DNA from: Paenibacillus macerans
Lineage (GTDB): Bacteria > Bacillota > Bacilli > Paenibacillales > Paenibacillaceae
Assembly: GCF_900454495.1 (NCBI RefSeq)
Contig: NZ_UGSI01000002.1
Location: 372,001-436,000, forward strand
Reading direction: 5' to 3'
DNA length: 64,000 nucleotides
Shown here: positions 1 to 7,826 of the stretch, in pieces
How the letters are laid out: each line of letters opens with the position of its first letter
Position numbering within the stretch: position 1 is the stretch's first letter
Position numbers and translations under genes: made by a program
The notes under the pieces: generated by a model
The model's input: only the letters and a program-made list of their open reading frames with translations
What the model was told of the DNA's origin: nothing
Database searches by the model: none

Positions 1-398
1 TCCCATAACCGTCCCCCGGTTCGAAGCACGCGGCAATACTCCCGAAATGCTGCCGCAGGATCCGTAAAAATCGTAACCGACTCCGCAAACACGACATCGA
101 AGGTGTCCGCTTCAAACGGAATGGAGCAAACATCCCCTTGAACCACATCAATGTCAATCCCCTGCATCTCGGCCCGTTTTTTGGCCTTCCCCACCATGGT
201 GGAGCTCCGGTCCATAGCCGTAACTTTAGCCCCTTTTTGGGCCAGCAAACAGGCCGTTCTGCCGGTGCCGCACCCAACCTCCAATACGCGCAGCCCCGGG
301 GGAATGTCGACCCCGTCAAGAAAAGCGAGTGTCCCTTTATATCCTCCCGGATGAGCCGCTCCTTCACCCATCGCCGCGATCATCTCATGATAGTTCAT
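1..398 (-). CDS. Class I SAM-dependent methyltransferase, partial
   Basis: This is the N-terminal 132 or so residues of a SAM-dependent methyltransferase; the C-terminus lies outside the window. The protein starts MNYHEMIAAMGEGAAHPGG and has the glycine-rich SAM loop LEVGCGTGRTA near residue 40, an acidic ribose-binding residue in TAMDRSS, and the segment GDVCSIPFEADTFDVVFAES, which corresponds to motifs II and III of Rossmann-fold methyltransferases. The ATG at 398 follows a purine-rich stretch. The substrate cannot be told from this fragment. Confidence 0.85.
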   Translation of the reverse strand, partial: MNYHEMIAAMGEGAAHPGGYKGTLAFLDGVDIPPGLRVLEVGCGTGRTACLLAQKGAKVTAMDRSSTMVGKAKKRAEMQGIDIDVVQGDVCSIPFEADTFDVVFAESVTIFTDPAAAFREYCRVLRTGGRLW

Positions 399-510
399 TC
401 CATCAGCCCTTTCTAGGGTAGCATATGCCCCAGGCAATCAAAAATGATAGGCGGACGCTGATTAGTTGGCTGTATATGGACGAATGACCCAATCCACCCG
501 CGTAGGCAAA

Positions 511-522
511 GCATAGGATGAA
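511..522 (+). promoter_or_regulatory. Possible sporulation sigma (SigK/SigE-like) -10 element
   Basis: The 12-mer GCATAGGATGAA occurs here and again at 2641, each time 28-45 bp before the start of a spore-type gene. CATAGGAT fits the CATANNNT -10 consensus of mother-cell sigma factors. No convincing -35 is visible, so the call rests on the repeat and the gene context. Confidence 0.35.
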
Positions 523-553
523 CCGAAAGCACCGAGAAGGGAGGCAGAGATGC

Positions 554-886
554 ATGCAGCAGATCTACCCTATTACCGAAGCTGGTTGCAGACCCTATAT
601 TGGAAGACCGGTCTGTGCGGTCCTTCGTGACGGAAACTGTTATGTTGGAACGATAAGCGCCGTTGGCCCGGAAGGCATTCAATTTGATGGGGTTGTACCC
701 GGAGGCGCTTCGGTTCTTTCCAAGCAGTCCCCAAAAGTCAGAAAACAAGTTTCCAATTTAAAATCCAAGGCAAAAACGAAGGCTTTCGGGTTCGGCCCCT
801 TTGGCGGCTTTGGCGGCTTCGGCGGTTTTTGGCTTCCCTGGGCGCTCCTGGCGCTGTTGTTCCTGTGGCCGTTCTTCTGGATTTGA
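554..886 (+). CDS. Small Gly/Phe-rich protein with LSm-like N-terminus and hydrophobic tail
   Basis: 110 residues. The N-terminal half (RPVCAVLRDGNCYVGTISAV) resembles the first strands of an Sm/LSm-type beta fold. A basic linker follows, then a run of G-F-G-G-F repeats and a C-terminal hydrophobic segment of about 22 residues (WLPWALLALLFLWPFFWI) likely to insert in a membrane. The start at 554 is chosen because GGAGG lies 9-10 bp upstream; the longer frame from 518 lacks a ribosome site. It sits next to a YjcZ-type sporulation peptide and a GerP-like cluster, so a spore-envelope role is plausible by context only. I do not recognise a named family. Confidence 0.7.
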   Translation: MQQIYPITEAGCRPYIGRPVCAVLRDGNCYVGTISAVGPEGIQFDGVVPGGASVLSKQSPKVRKQVSNLKSKAKTKAFGFGPFGGFGGFGGFWLPWALLALLFLWPFFWI

Positions 887-923
887 GGCTGAGATGTATT
901 TCTGAAAAGGAGGTGAAAAAAAC

Positions 924-1043
924 ATGGGTTACCCTAATGCTGCATTCGGCGGATCCTGTGCAGGCTTCGGATTGTGGACTTCTACGGGTGTGATTCTCGT
1001 GCTGTTTATCCTCCTGGTAATCGTTCTCCGCACTTGGATCTAA
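924..1043 (+). CDS. YjcZ-family sporulation peptide
   Basis: A 39-residue protein, MGYPNAAFGGSCAGFG followed by a hydrophobic helix ending VLRTWI. The short Gly-rich head plus one ILVLFILLVIVL-type transmembrane helix is the hallmark of the YjcZ/YozV-like small sporulation proteins found in many copies in Bacillales. AAAGGAGGTG is placed ideally 5-7 bp before the ATG. A terminator follows directly. Confidence 0.85.
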   Translation: MGYPNAAFGGSCAGFGLWTSTGVILVLFILLVIVLRTWI

Positions 1044-1061
1044 TGCCGATCCATAAGGAGC

Positions 1062-1107
1062 AAAGAGCCGATTTCGACATAACGAAATGCGGCTCTTTTT
1101 CTTTTTG
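1062..1107 (+). terminator. Rho-independent terminator
   Basis: AAAGAGCCG and CGGCTCTTT form the stem, followed by a T-rich tract. It ends the transcript with the YjcZ-type gene. Confidence 0.8.
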
Positions 1108-1138
1108 CTCTTGGATGCGTTTTTTCGCGAGCGTTCGG

Positions 1139-1414
1139 TCAGACGGCATTACGGCGATGCTTCGGGTAGATCCGCGCCGCCGTGTCCTCGCCGAACACGC
1201 TTCCCAGCAGTTCGGCGCTGCCTGCGTTGTCCAGCAGCGATTCGATGTCCTTTAATTCATTATGATCTCCGGAGACGGAAAGTCCCTGGTTTTGTTTCTT
1301 GTGGCTTGTAAATCCGCTCGGCAGGTTGTTGCCGATATTGATGCAGGAGGAGCCTTCGACGGTCCCCACCCGAATGTGGCCAATGACGAAATTGGGCGCA
1401 AGCACCAGCTCCAT
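1139..1414 (-). CDS. GerP-cluster-like small spore protein (GerPD-like?)
   Basis: 91 residues starting MELVLAPNFVIGHIRVGTVE. The segment IRVGTVEGSSCINIGNN matches the style of GerPB/PD/PF proteins: a beta strand, a V/I-x-x-SS core, then an I-G-x-N turn. GFTSHKKQNQG resembles the SSHSK-N-G motif of the paralogues at 3069-3554. The ATG at 1414 begins 3 bp after the upstream gene's stop, so the two are translationally coupled. GerP proteins help nutrients cross the spore coat. The exact subfamily is uncertain. Confidence 0.65.
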   Translation of the reverse strand: MELVLAPNFVIGHIRVGTVEGSSCINIGNNLPSGFTSHKKQNQGLSVSGDHNELKDIESLLDNAGSAELLGSVFGEDTAARIYPKHRRNAV

Positions 1415-1416
1415 GC

Positions 1417-1620
1417 TCACACCTTCTTCCCGGGAACATGCTGGCCGACCAGCACCGAGCGAAGCCCCTGAATCCGGTTTCCCTGGCCTTGCGCGGCGGC
1501 CGCGGCCTGATTGTCCACCGCCGCTGAACTCCATCCCGACTGCCGGTTGTCTCCGGCAAAAACGCCCGAAGTACGTTGAATCCGGTCCACTTGAATCTCT
1601 CCGACAATATGCAGCTTCAT
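1417..1620 (-). CDS. GerPA/GerPF-like small spore protein
   Basis: 67 residues: MKLHIVGEIQVDRIQRTSGVFAGDNRQ, then SGWSS and an Ala/Gln-rich tail. The I-x-V-x-x-I...SGVF-G-x-N-x-Q-x-GWSS pattern matches the N-terminal halves of the neighbours at 2670 and 3069, so these genes are paralogues. It lacks the C-terminal DPDVVDQPI-like tail of the classic family. It belongs to the minus-strand operon 2480-1139. Confidence 0.65.
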   Translation of the reverse strand: MKLHIVGEIQVDRIQRTSGVFAGDNRQSGWSSAAVDNQAAAAAQGQGNRIQGLRSVLVGQHVPGKKV

Positions 1621-1631
1621 TATAGACCTCC

Positions 1632-2030
1632 TTATTTCCTGAATGAAAACCCTTTAGGCGTCTGCTTGAACCCGGAACCGGGACTTTGCGGCGGGATGGC
1701 CCCCTTCTCATCCGTTTCCTGCGGCCCGCCCTGACTCGGGAACTCGCCGGGCTGCTTCGCGTCCGGCTTCTTGGGCTGATGCCCCCCGGTCCCAAAGTTG
1801 TTCCCGAGATTCAGGGAACCGCTGAGTTCGTCGATATCCAGGCTATCCAATTTAAACGTAAGCTGATCCAGCGCCGGATGATGGATATGGACCTGGTCGA
1901 TCCGGATATGGTACTCGGTTTTGGCCTGGGGCAGCTCCTTCAATCGGGCCTCCATCTTCTCCAGGCGCGCCAGCAGGTCCTGCGGGGGAGGCGGCTTGCC
2001 GGCGGCCTTGCGTCGGAAGAGGAAGCCCAT
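1632..2030 (-). CDS. GerPC-like spore protein (short form)
   Basis: 132 residues. The N-terminal helix LLARLEKMEARLKELPQAK is a short coiled coil. It is followed by YHIRIDQVHIHHPALDQLTFKLDSLDIDELSGSLNLG (shown here in parts: IRIDQVHIHHPALDQ, then LDIDELSGSLNLGNNF), the type of beta segment found in GerPC. The C-terminus is Pro/Gly/Gln-rich and probably disordered. It is shorter than typical GerPC. The start is 1 bp from the end of the Hsp20 gene, so it is coupled to it. Confidence 0.55.
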   Translation of the reverse strand: MGFLFRRKAAGKPPPPQDLLARLEKMEARLKELPQAKTEYHIRIDQVHIHHPALDQLTFKLDSLDIDELSGSLNLGNNFGTGGHQPKKPDAKQPGEFPSQGGPQETDEKGAIPPQSPGSGFKQTPKGFSFRK

Positions 2031-2480
2031 TTACGTTTGTTCCTCCTTCTTGGGCAAAATCGGAACGTCCTGTTCGGGAATGTCCGGCTTGCAGCGAAAT
2101 ATGGCGGTCAACAGACCGCTTTCGAACACGGCCTCTGCACTGTCCGGCTCGACCTCGACCGGCAGGGAGACCGTCCGGTTAAAGCTGCCGAGGGAACGTT
2201 CCGATCGCAATAACCGGTCTTCATGAACGGGGTAATCGTACGGAATGACCCCGGTGATTTTCAAGGTTTTTCCGTTCGTCGATATTTTGATCTTGTCGGG
2301 TGAAGCGGCGCCGGGAAGCTCGATGACGGCGATAAATCGACCGTCTTGACGATACATATCCATCCGGGGGAACAGCGGCGGGATCAAGCCGGACATATCC
2401 TCCCAGAAATTCTCTCCAACCGTCTCGTGCATATGCGAACGCAATTTGCGGAGCATTCGCTTCGAAGGGTCAACCTCCAT
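2031..2480 (-). CDS. Hsp20/alpha-crystallin family protein (CotP/CotM-like)
   Basis: 149 residues. An alpha-crystallin core runs from about residue 35 to 125: MDMYRQDGRFIAVIELPGA, IKISTNGKTLKITG and a final SGLLTAIF strand. Small heat-shock proteins of this type (CotM, CotP) are spore outer-coat components in Bacillus. The ATG at 2480 is preferred because AAGGGGG lies 7 bp upstream; a TTG at 2486 is also in frame. First gene of the minus-strand GerP-like operon. Confidence 0.8.
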   Translation of the reverse strand: MEVDPSKRMLRKLRSHMHETVGENFWEDMSGLIPPLFPRMDMYRQDGRFIAVIELPGAASPDKIKISTNGKTLKITGVIPYDYPVHEDRLLRSERSLGSFNRTVSLPVEVEPDSAEAVFESGLLTAIFRCKPDIPEQDVPILPKKEEQT

Positions 2481-2640
2481 GGCCAATCCCCCTTTTTTGG
2501 CAAAGACTTTCAGGTGATGACGCTTATTTAAAGCTTATTATTCCCGGGGCGACTTTATGAGTTGGGGCCCGCGCTTAAGTTGGCCCGGCGTTGGGACGAA
2601 GGCCCATGGCTCATCCCGGGAATCGGGACAGTTCATGGCT

Positions 2641-2652
2641 GCATAGGATGAA
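2641..2652 (+). promoter_or_regulatory. Possible sporulation sigma -10 element, second copy
   Basis: GCATAGGATGAA, identical to the copy at 511, lies 28 bp upstream of the GerPF-like start. CATAGGAT fits the SigK/SigE -10 consensus. Evidence is the shared 12-mer and context. Confidence 0.35.
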
Positions 2653-2669
2653 TAAAGGAGTGATTTAGA

Positions 2670-2918
2670 GTGGCCGTTTCCATTGTCTTCAACGCGATCA
2701 ACGTAGCGGGGCAGAAAACCAACAGCACCATATCCATCGGGGAAGTCCTGCAGAATACATGGTCGGCTCACGCCAAGCTGAATATCGGACAGGGGATTCA
2801 GTTCGGCATAAACAACACGATTATGTTCGTCAGCACGATCGTGGATCCCGAAGTCGTGGATGCGCCGATTGTCGACAATGATATCGTGGGACCCACCGGC
2901 CAAAATCAAACCCTATGA
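2670..2918 (+). CDS. GerPA/GerPF-family spore germination protein
   Basis: 82 residues: MAVSIVFNAINVAGQKTNSTISIGEVLQNTWSAHAK in overview (INV strand, S-x-I-x-I-GE turn, WSAHAK), ending with DPEVVDAPIVDND. That tail corresponds to the DPDVVDQPIADN signature of GerPA and GerPF, which form part of the hydrophilic coat layer needed for germinant passage. GTG start with AAAGGAG 8 bp upstream. First gene of the plus-strand run to 4325. Confidence 0.8.
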   Translation: MAVSIVFNAINVAGQKTNSTISIGEVLQNTWSAHAKLNIGQGIQFGINNTIMFVSTIVDPEVVDAPIVDNDIVGPTGQNQTL

Positions 2919-2923
2919 GTGGT

Positions 2924-3035
2924 TGTTCAAAAAGTTGGCTCCTCGGAGCCTGGCTTCATCCGACCTAAAGCGTTTTGAAAAAACGCATATCGGAAGCATC
3001 AGCTTCGGCACTGAAAGAACCGGCCTTTTTGAACA
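2924..3035. repeat. Intergenic inverted-repeat element with GTTCAAAAAG ends
   Basis: TGTTCAAAAAG at 2924-2934 pairs with CTTTTTGAACA at 3025-3035. Inside are two further hairpins (GCTCC-GGAGC and GCGTTTT-AAAACGC). A miniature form of the same ends occurs at 50588. It separates two genes of the same operon-like run. Confidence 0.7.
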
Positions 3036-3068
3036 TGCAATTTAAGCTGAAGGAACGGAGGGATTTCT

Positions 3069-3554
3069 CTGAAAATAACACCGCTGGGAACCGTGATTTC
3101 ACTGGATAAATTGTCGGTGAACTCCATAGAATCCAATTCCGGCGTATTTATAGGCACGGTGATTCATGCGGACGGCTGGAGCTCCCATAGCAAGTCGAAT
3201 GCCGGATTCGGCAGCTTGTCCGGTGTGGAGCTTTCCCACTGCGTGGGCATCGTCATCGACAATGACGTGATCGATACGCTGATCGACGATGCCGATCAGT
3301 TTTTGATTCATCATGGGGGCTGCCCGGCCGAAGGGGTTCATGCCGGGACGGGCATCTCCTTGGCGGATATTAACGTCAACGGAATGGCGGCGAATGCCGC
3401 CGTGGCGGTGGGGGAAGTCGAGCAGACCGGTTGGAGCTCGCACAGCAAACGCAATGCCGGAGTAGGCGGATCCAAAGGAATCAACATCACGCGGGACGGC
3501 AAATCGTATGTATTTGACGGCGATATTGTCGACTCCCCCATCAAGAACATGTAA
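3069..3554 (+). CDS. Tandem two-domain GerPA/GerPF-like spore protein
   Basis: 161 residues if translation starts at the CTG at 3069. Two copies of the GerPF-type domain lie in tandem: SVNSIESNSGVFIG...GWSSHSKSNAGFGS ending DNDVIDTLIDD, then NVNGMAANAAVAVGE...GWSSHSKRNAGVGG ending DGDIVDSPIKNM. Each ends in the D-x-V/I-D-x-P/L-I signature of the family. GGAGG at 3057-3061 is 7 bp before CTG 3069 and 31 bp before the first conventional start (GTG 3093). The upstream codons KITPLGTVISLDKL also continue the domain's first strand, so the CTG start is favoured. Confidence 0.75.
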   Translation: MKITPLGTVISLDKLSVNSIESNSGVFIGTVIHADGWSSHSKSNAGFGSLSGVELSHCVGIVIDNDVIDTLIDDADQFLIHHGGCPAEGVHAGTGISLADINVNGMAANAAVAVGEVEQTGWSSHSKRNAGVGGSKGINITRDGKSYVFDGDIVDSPIKNM

Positions 3555-3565
3555 CGGAGGTTCAT

Positions 3566-3784
3566 ATGGCCAAGGAAGAAGAAACTCGAACGTGCGTGCG
3601 CTGTTTCTATGAAGCTAACGGCAAGGACAAATATTGCAAAATATGCGGCGCGCCTTTGATCAACCGCTGCTCGGACGAGGGGGGGCGGATCGATAAAGGC
3701 TGCTCCTATGTGAACGATTTGGACGCGGCCTTTTGCGCGAAGTGCGGATGCCAGACCACGTTCCGAAAGCAAGGATTAATTTAA
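3566..3784 (+). CDS. Small zinc-ribbon protein
   Basis: 72 residues with four Cys pairs or near-pairs: CVRC, CKIC, C-x-D-E-G, and CAKCGC, consistent with one or two zinc ribbons. The rest is polar. It starts 9 bp after the tandem GerPF-like gene with a GGAGG-type site, so it is in the same transcript. Function unknown; a spore-coat or cross-linking role is inference from position. Confidence 0.7.
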   Translation: MAKEEETRTCVRCFYEANGKDKYCKICGAPLINRCSDEGGRIDKGCSYVNDLDAAFCAKCGCQTTFRKQGLI

Positions 3785-3803
3785 CGGAAAGGAGATGAGC
3801 GGC

Positions 3804-4325
3804 GTGCACAAGCCTTTTTTTGATGACAAATTCCCGTTTCTAAATCAACAGAGCTTTGCGAGTTTTATCAACGATCTCATTCAAAAATCCCTATCCGGCC
3901 AAAATGCCCTGAACGGCTCCAACATGGCGCCCCCCGATCCGCAGTCCATATCCCAGTATGTCAGCGACATTTTAAAAAAGACGCTGCCGGACTCGATGAA
4001 TTCGTTCGCAGGCATGACTCCGCAGGCTTCGGTATCGGGATGGGCGGCGGGAAAAGTCCAGTTTGAAAATTTCGAAACCCACCAATCGGTGATTACCCGT
4101 TTTCGGGCGCCGGCGAACGTGGACCCGCAGGATATCGCGGTTTGGGTCGGCGCGGGCGAAGTGAAGGTTCGGCTGCCGGACGGCGAGGAGGAGCGGAATC
4201 CGCTGCCAAGGCGCGTCAGGGTGGAAGACAGCAAGGGCGTATATAAGGACGGCGTTTTTGAGATCAGAATGCCCAAGGAAACGGGGGATGAATTTTACCG
4301 GGAAATTTCCATCAAATTCAGTTAA
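3804..4325 (+). CDS. Hsp20-like spore protein (CotM/CotP type, divergent)
   Basis: 173 residues from the GTG at 3804. The N-terminal 90 residues are polar and helical (FASFINDLIQKSL, QYVSDILKKTLP). The C-terminal half is an alpha-crystallin-like beta sandwich: SVITRFRAPANVDPQDIAVW, AGEVKVRLPDGEE, GVFEIRMPKE. AAAGGAG ends 9 bp before the GTG and overlaps the alternative ATG at 3795, so the GTG is preferred. It bookends the cluster that begins with the other Hsp20 gene at 2480. Confidence 0.65.
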   Translation: MHKPFFDDKFPFLNQQSFASFINDLIQKSLSGQNALNGSNMAPPDPQSISQYVSDILKKTLPDSMNSFAGMTPQASVSGWAAGKVQFENFETHQSVITRFRAPANVDPQDIAVWVGAGEVKVRLPDGEEERNPLPRRVRVEDSKGVYKDGVFEIRMPKETGDEFYREISIKFS

Positions 4326-4412
4326 AGCCCATTTTTGCAAGCCTATGTTGTATAATAAACCTGCAGTTATTTTTGGAAAATCATAGGCGTTTGAATGGGG
4401 AGAGAATCCAGG

Positions 4413-6797
4413 ATGTTAAAAGCGACCGAGGATCAGGAGTATTACGAGTTGGCCAGTCCCACATTGCTTCCGAAGGCATCGGGATTTTTGTGGAATGAGA
4501 GCATGATGATTCATGTGAATTGCCGCGGCTACACGGTGGCCCAGTTTATGCAGCCGGAGCCCGCGAAATATTCACATGCGCCCAATCTGGAAGCGAAGAC
4601 GTTCATGCAGCCGGAGCAGCCTTATTACGCGCATCATCCCGGCCGTTTCGTGTACGTGAAGGACGAGGAGACCGGGGAAATCTTCTCCGCGCCTTATGAG
4701 CCGGTCCGCGTGCCGGCCGACCAATACACCTTTGCGGTGGGCAAAAGCCGCATCGTTTGGAAAGTGGAATTTGCAGGCATCGCTCTTGAAATGAGCCTGA
4801 CCCTTCCGAAAGAAGAACCGCTGGAGCTGTGGCGCATCCGAGTGAAAAACCTCTCGCCGGCCAAGCGCAAGCTGAGCATTTATCCCTATTTTACGGTCGG
4901 TTATATGTCGTGGATGAACCAGTCGGGGGAGTTTAACGAGGCGCTGCAGTCGATCGTATGCTCTTCCGTCACCCCTTACCAGAAATATCAGGACTACGAT
5001 AAAATCAAGCATTTTCGCGATAAAACGTTTCTGATCCCCGACCGTCCGGCCGATTCCTGGGAGGTGAACCAGGAAGCCTTCGAAGGCGAAGGCGGCATCA
5101 TGCGGCCGTCCGCGCTGGACCGCGAGGAACTCGCGCGGGGAGACGCTTTGTACGAAACGCCGGTGGCCGTGCTGCAGTACCGGATCGCGCTGGAGCCGGG
5201 GCAGGAGGAAGCCTACCGGTTTATATTCGGCCCGGCCCGGGACGAGGAGCAAATCGCCGGAATCAAAGCCGAGTATTTCGGAAGCAAACATGCCTGCGGC
5301 GATGACGGGTTCGTCCTGGCGGAACGGGAGTATAACAGCTACATCCGGGAAGGCGGAGGCTGCCTGGAGATCGCCACCCCGGACCCGCATCTGGACAACT
5401 TCGTGAATCACTGGCTCCCGCGGCAGATGTACTATCATGGGCAGACCAACCGCCTGACGACGGATCCCCAAACGCGCAATTATTTGCAGGACCATATGGG
5501 GATGAGTTATATCAAACCGCAAACCGTCAGAGTGGCTTTCCTGACGGCCTTAAGCCAGCAAAAGGCCAGCGGCGCGATGCCGGACGGCATCATCCTGCAC
5601 CCCGAGGCCGAGCTGAAGTATATCAACCAGGTTCCACACACGGATCACTGCGTTTGGCTGCCGATCTGTCTAAGCACATACCTGGATGAAACGAACGACT
5701 ACTCCTTGCTGGAAGAACAGGTTCCTTATGCGGGCGGGGAGGAAAGCGGTTCCGTATTCGAGCATGTGCACCGGGCGCTGCAGTGGCTGATCCGGGATCG
5801 CGATGAACGCGGGTTAAACTATATTAACCAGGGCGACTGGTGCGATCCGATGAACATGGTCGGCTATCAAGGAAAAGGCGTATCCGGCTGGCTGACCATC
5901 GCGACCGCGTACGCGTTTAACGTTTGGGCCGGGATATGCGCGCGGGGCGGACGGGAAGGCATGGCCGAGGAATACCGCTTGGCGGCCCGAGCGACGAACG
6001 AGACCGTCAACGAATATTTATGGGACGGCGAGTGGTATGCGCGCGGCATCACGGATGCGGGCGTCGTGTTCGGCGTAAGCGCGGACCGGGAAGGACGCAT
6101 CTTCATCAATCCGCAGGGCTGGTCGCTGTTAAGCGGGGCGGCCGACCGGGACAAGCGGGAGAAGCTGATGCGGGCCGTTCGGGAACAGCTGGAAACGCCT
6201 TATGGCGTAGAAAAGCTGGCCCCTTCCTACACCGCGATGCGCGAGGATGTCGGCCGGGTCACCCAGAAGCACCCGGGATCGGCCGAAAACGGCGCGGTGT
6301 ACAACCATGCGGCCGCCTTCTATATCTACGGGCTGTATTCCGTAGGGGAGAAGGACGATGCCTACCGGCTGCTGCGCAAAATGATCCCCGGCCCGGACTT
6401 GGACGATATCGTGCAGCGGGGTCAGCTCCCGGTGTTCGTTCCGAACTACTATCGCGGCGCCTACCGGCAGTTCCCGCGCACGGCGGGGCGTTCCAGCCAC
6501 CTGTTCAACACCGGAACGGCGCCTTGGGTTTACCGCTGCCTGATCGACGGACTGTTCGGGCTGCAGGGATGCCCCGAAGGCCTCCGCATCCGGCCGCAGC
6601 TTCCGTCCCATTGGAGCGGGGCCAAGGTAACCCGGAATTTCCGCGGGGCCAAGATCCGCGTCGAGATGGCGCGCGATGCCGGCGTCCGCGAGACCGAGGT
6701 TTATGCCGACGGCGCGCCTATGGCGGACGGCATCCTGCGGAATGTGCGGCCGGGCGCCGAATATCGCGTGCTGGTTAAGCTTCCGGCCGTCAACTAA
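4413..6797 (+). CDS. GH94-type glycoside phosphorylase (glycosyltransferase 36-like)
   Basis: About 794 residues, the usual size of cellobiose and chitobiose phosphorylases. The N-terminal half is a beta-sandwich domain (MSLTLPKEEPLELWRIRVK, YPYFTVGYMSWMN). The C-terminal half is an (alpha/alpha)6 barrel with the catalytic-acid motif NQGDWCDPMNMVG near residue 472 and HPGSAENGAVYNHAAAFY and FNTGTAPWVYRC, typical of the family's phosphate and sugar site. Such enzymes split a beta-linked disaccharide with phosphate to give alpha-sugar-1-phosphate; the substrate is not clear. The start at 4413 has GGGGAG about 9 bp upstream; the ATG at 4395 has none. It stands alone, without a transporter. Confidence 0.8.
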   Translation: MLKATEDQEYYELASPTLLPKASGFLWNESMMIHVNCRGYTVAQFMQPEPAKYSHAPNLEAKTFMQPEQPYYAHHPGRFVYVKDEETGEIFSAPYEPVRVPADQYTFAVGKSRIVWKVEFAGIALEMSLTLPKEEPLELWRIRVKNLSPAKRKLSIYPYFTVGYMSWMNQSGEFNEALQSIVCSSVTPYQKYQDYDKIKHFRDKTFLIPDRPADSWEVNQEAFEGEGGIMRPSALDREELARGDALYETPVAVLQYRIALEPGQEEAYRFIFGPARDEEQIAGIKAEYFGSKHACGDDGFVLAEREYNSYIREGGGCLEIATPDPHLDNFVNHWLPRQMYYHGQTNRLTTDPQTRNYLQDHMGMSYIKPQTVRVAFLTALSQQKASGAMPDGIILHPEAELKYINQVPHTDHCVWLPICLSTYLDETNDYSLLEEQVPYAGGEESGSVFEHVHRALQWLIRDRDERGLNYINQGDWCDPMNMVGYQGKGVSGWLTIATAYAFNVWAGICARGGREGMAEEYRLAARATNETVNEYLWDGEWYARGITDAGVVFGVSADREGRIFINPQGWSLLSGAADRDKREKLMRAVREQLETPYGVEKLAPSYTAMREDVGRVTQKHPGSAENGAVYNHAAAFYIYGLYSVGEKDDAYRLLRKMIPGPDLDDIVQRGQLPVFVPNYYRGAYRQFPRTAGRSSHLFNTGTAPWVYRCLIDGLFGLQGCPEGLRIRPQLPSHWSGAKVTRNFRGAKIRVEMARDAGVRETEVYADGAPMADGILRNVRPGAEYRVLVKLPAVN

Positions 6798-6807
6798 AGC
6801 GGCGGGC

Positions 6808-7722
6808 TTACATAAAATCGAAGAAATAACGGATGACGTGAAGGAACACCGGCGAGGTGTAGGTCAGGCTGTCGACGAGGCTCAAGTAGCTTTTTTTAAG
6901 CGCTTGGGCCTTGTCGTCATCGCCGATGAGCAGGTCCCGCTTCAGTACGGAAATCGTCAAACTTCCGAAGAAGCCGCTAAGGCCGATCAGCATGCCGGAG
7001 AAGAGCCCGAACCCCGCGCCGAGCGGCGTCAGATAAGGGGAGATCAGGCACGCCACCCCGGTGGTGGCCAGCAGCCCGCACGCAAAGCCCTCCCACGTCA
7101 AATACGGATTGGCGGTGGGGACGACCTTGCGCCGGCCGAAATAAAACGAGGCCGCGTATTGCACGATGTCGTTCAGCTGCGTTAGCAAGACGAGAAACAG
7201 CACCAGTCCGGCCCCGTATTCCGGCGAGGCGGCCTGGAAATAGGCGAGGTGGCTGAGACCGAACACCATCAGCATCAGCCCCCACTGCACCCGGCTGACG
7301 CTGCGCAGAAACCCGACCGTGCCTTTGTTGATCAAGCGCGGAACCGGCAGGAACAGGAAAACGTAGACCGGAATAAAAACGATAAACATGCCGTACCAGC
7401 CGATGTAGATCCAGTAGAACTGTACGGGAATCGCGAGGTAGGCCCACAGGAACAGGCGGCGTTCGGCTTTGTTCGAGCGGATCATGGAGAAATATTCTTT
7501 CAGCGCGAAGAAGCATAGGATCATCAGGGCCAGCAGAGAAGCGGCCCGGTTAAACAAGGTGGCAAGGCATAAAATCAGCCACATGCCCCACCAGGTCCGC
7601 AGGCGCAGCCCCAACGCGGCGTAGTCCCGTTCCGGGCGGACGCGTCCGGTAACGAGGTATGCGGCGTGGATCCCGAGTAAGGCAAAAAAGAGAATCATCA
7701 GCGTGAATTGCAAACTGTTCAT
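6808..7722 (-). CDS. CdsA-like phosphatidate cytidylyltransferase family membrane protein
   Basis: 304 residues with about eight hydrophobic helices. The C-terminal part, SGFFGSLTISVLKRDLLIGDDDK...SLVDSLTYTSPVF, matches the position of the CTP transferase signature (S-x-x-K-R-x-x-x-x-K-D...D-R-x-D), but in reduced form, as in YnbB-like relatives. LTQLNDIVQYAASFYFGRRK corresponds to the conserved D-x-x-A-Y-x-x-G-R-x-x-G segment of CdsA. Classic CdsA makes CDP-diacylglycerol; with a degenerate signature the substrate may differ. Convergent with the GH94 gene, 11 bp between stops. Confidence 0.75.
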   Translation of the reverse strand: MNSLQFTLMILFFALLGIHAAYLVTGRVRPERDYAALGLRLRTWWGMWLILCLATLFNRAASLLALMILCFFALKEYFSMIRSNKAERRLFLWAYLAIPVQFYWIYIGWYGMFIVFIPVYVFLFLPVPRLINKGTVGFLRSVSRVQWGLMLMVFGLSHLAYFQAASPEYGAGLVLFLVLLTQLNDIVQYAASFYFGRRKVVPTANPYLTWEGFACGLLATTGVACLISPYLTPLGAGFGLFSGMLIGLSGFFGSLTISVLKRDLLIGDDDKAQALKKSYLSLVDSLTYTSPVFLHVIRYFFDFM

Positions 7723-7826
7723 TTTTTATCACCAACTTGCAGCGTGGTAGAATCCCTGAATCCTGGAGAGGGATACTATGTTATTATGAAGGAATAGTTC
7801 ACACTTGATAAGGGGAATTTTCGGAC

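Noticed and set aside
4351..4356. TATAAT upstream of the GH94 gene as a promoter
   Set aside because: The hexamer is perfect but no acceptable -35 lies 16-18 bp upstream, so it was not listed.
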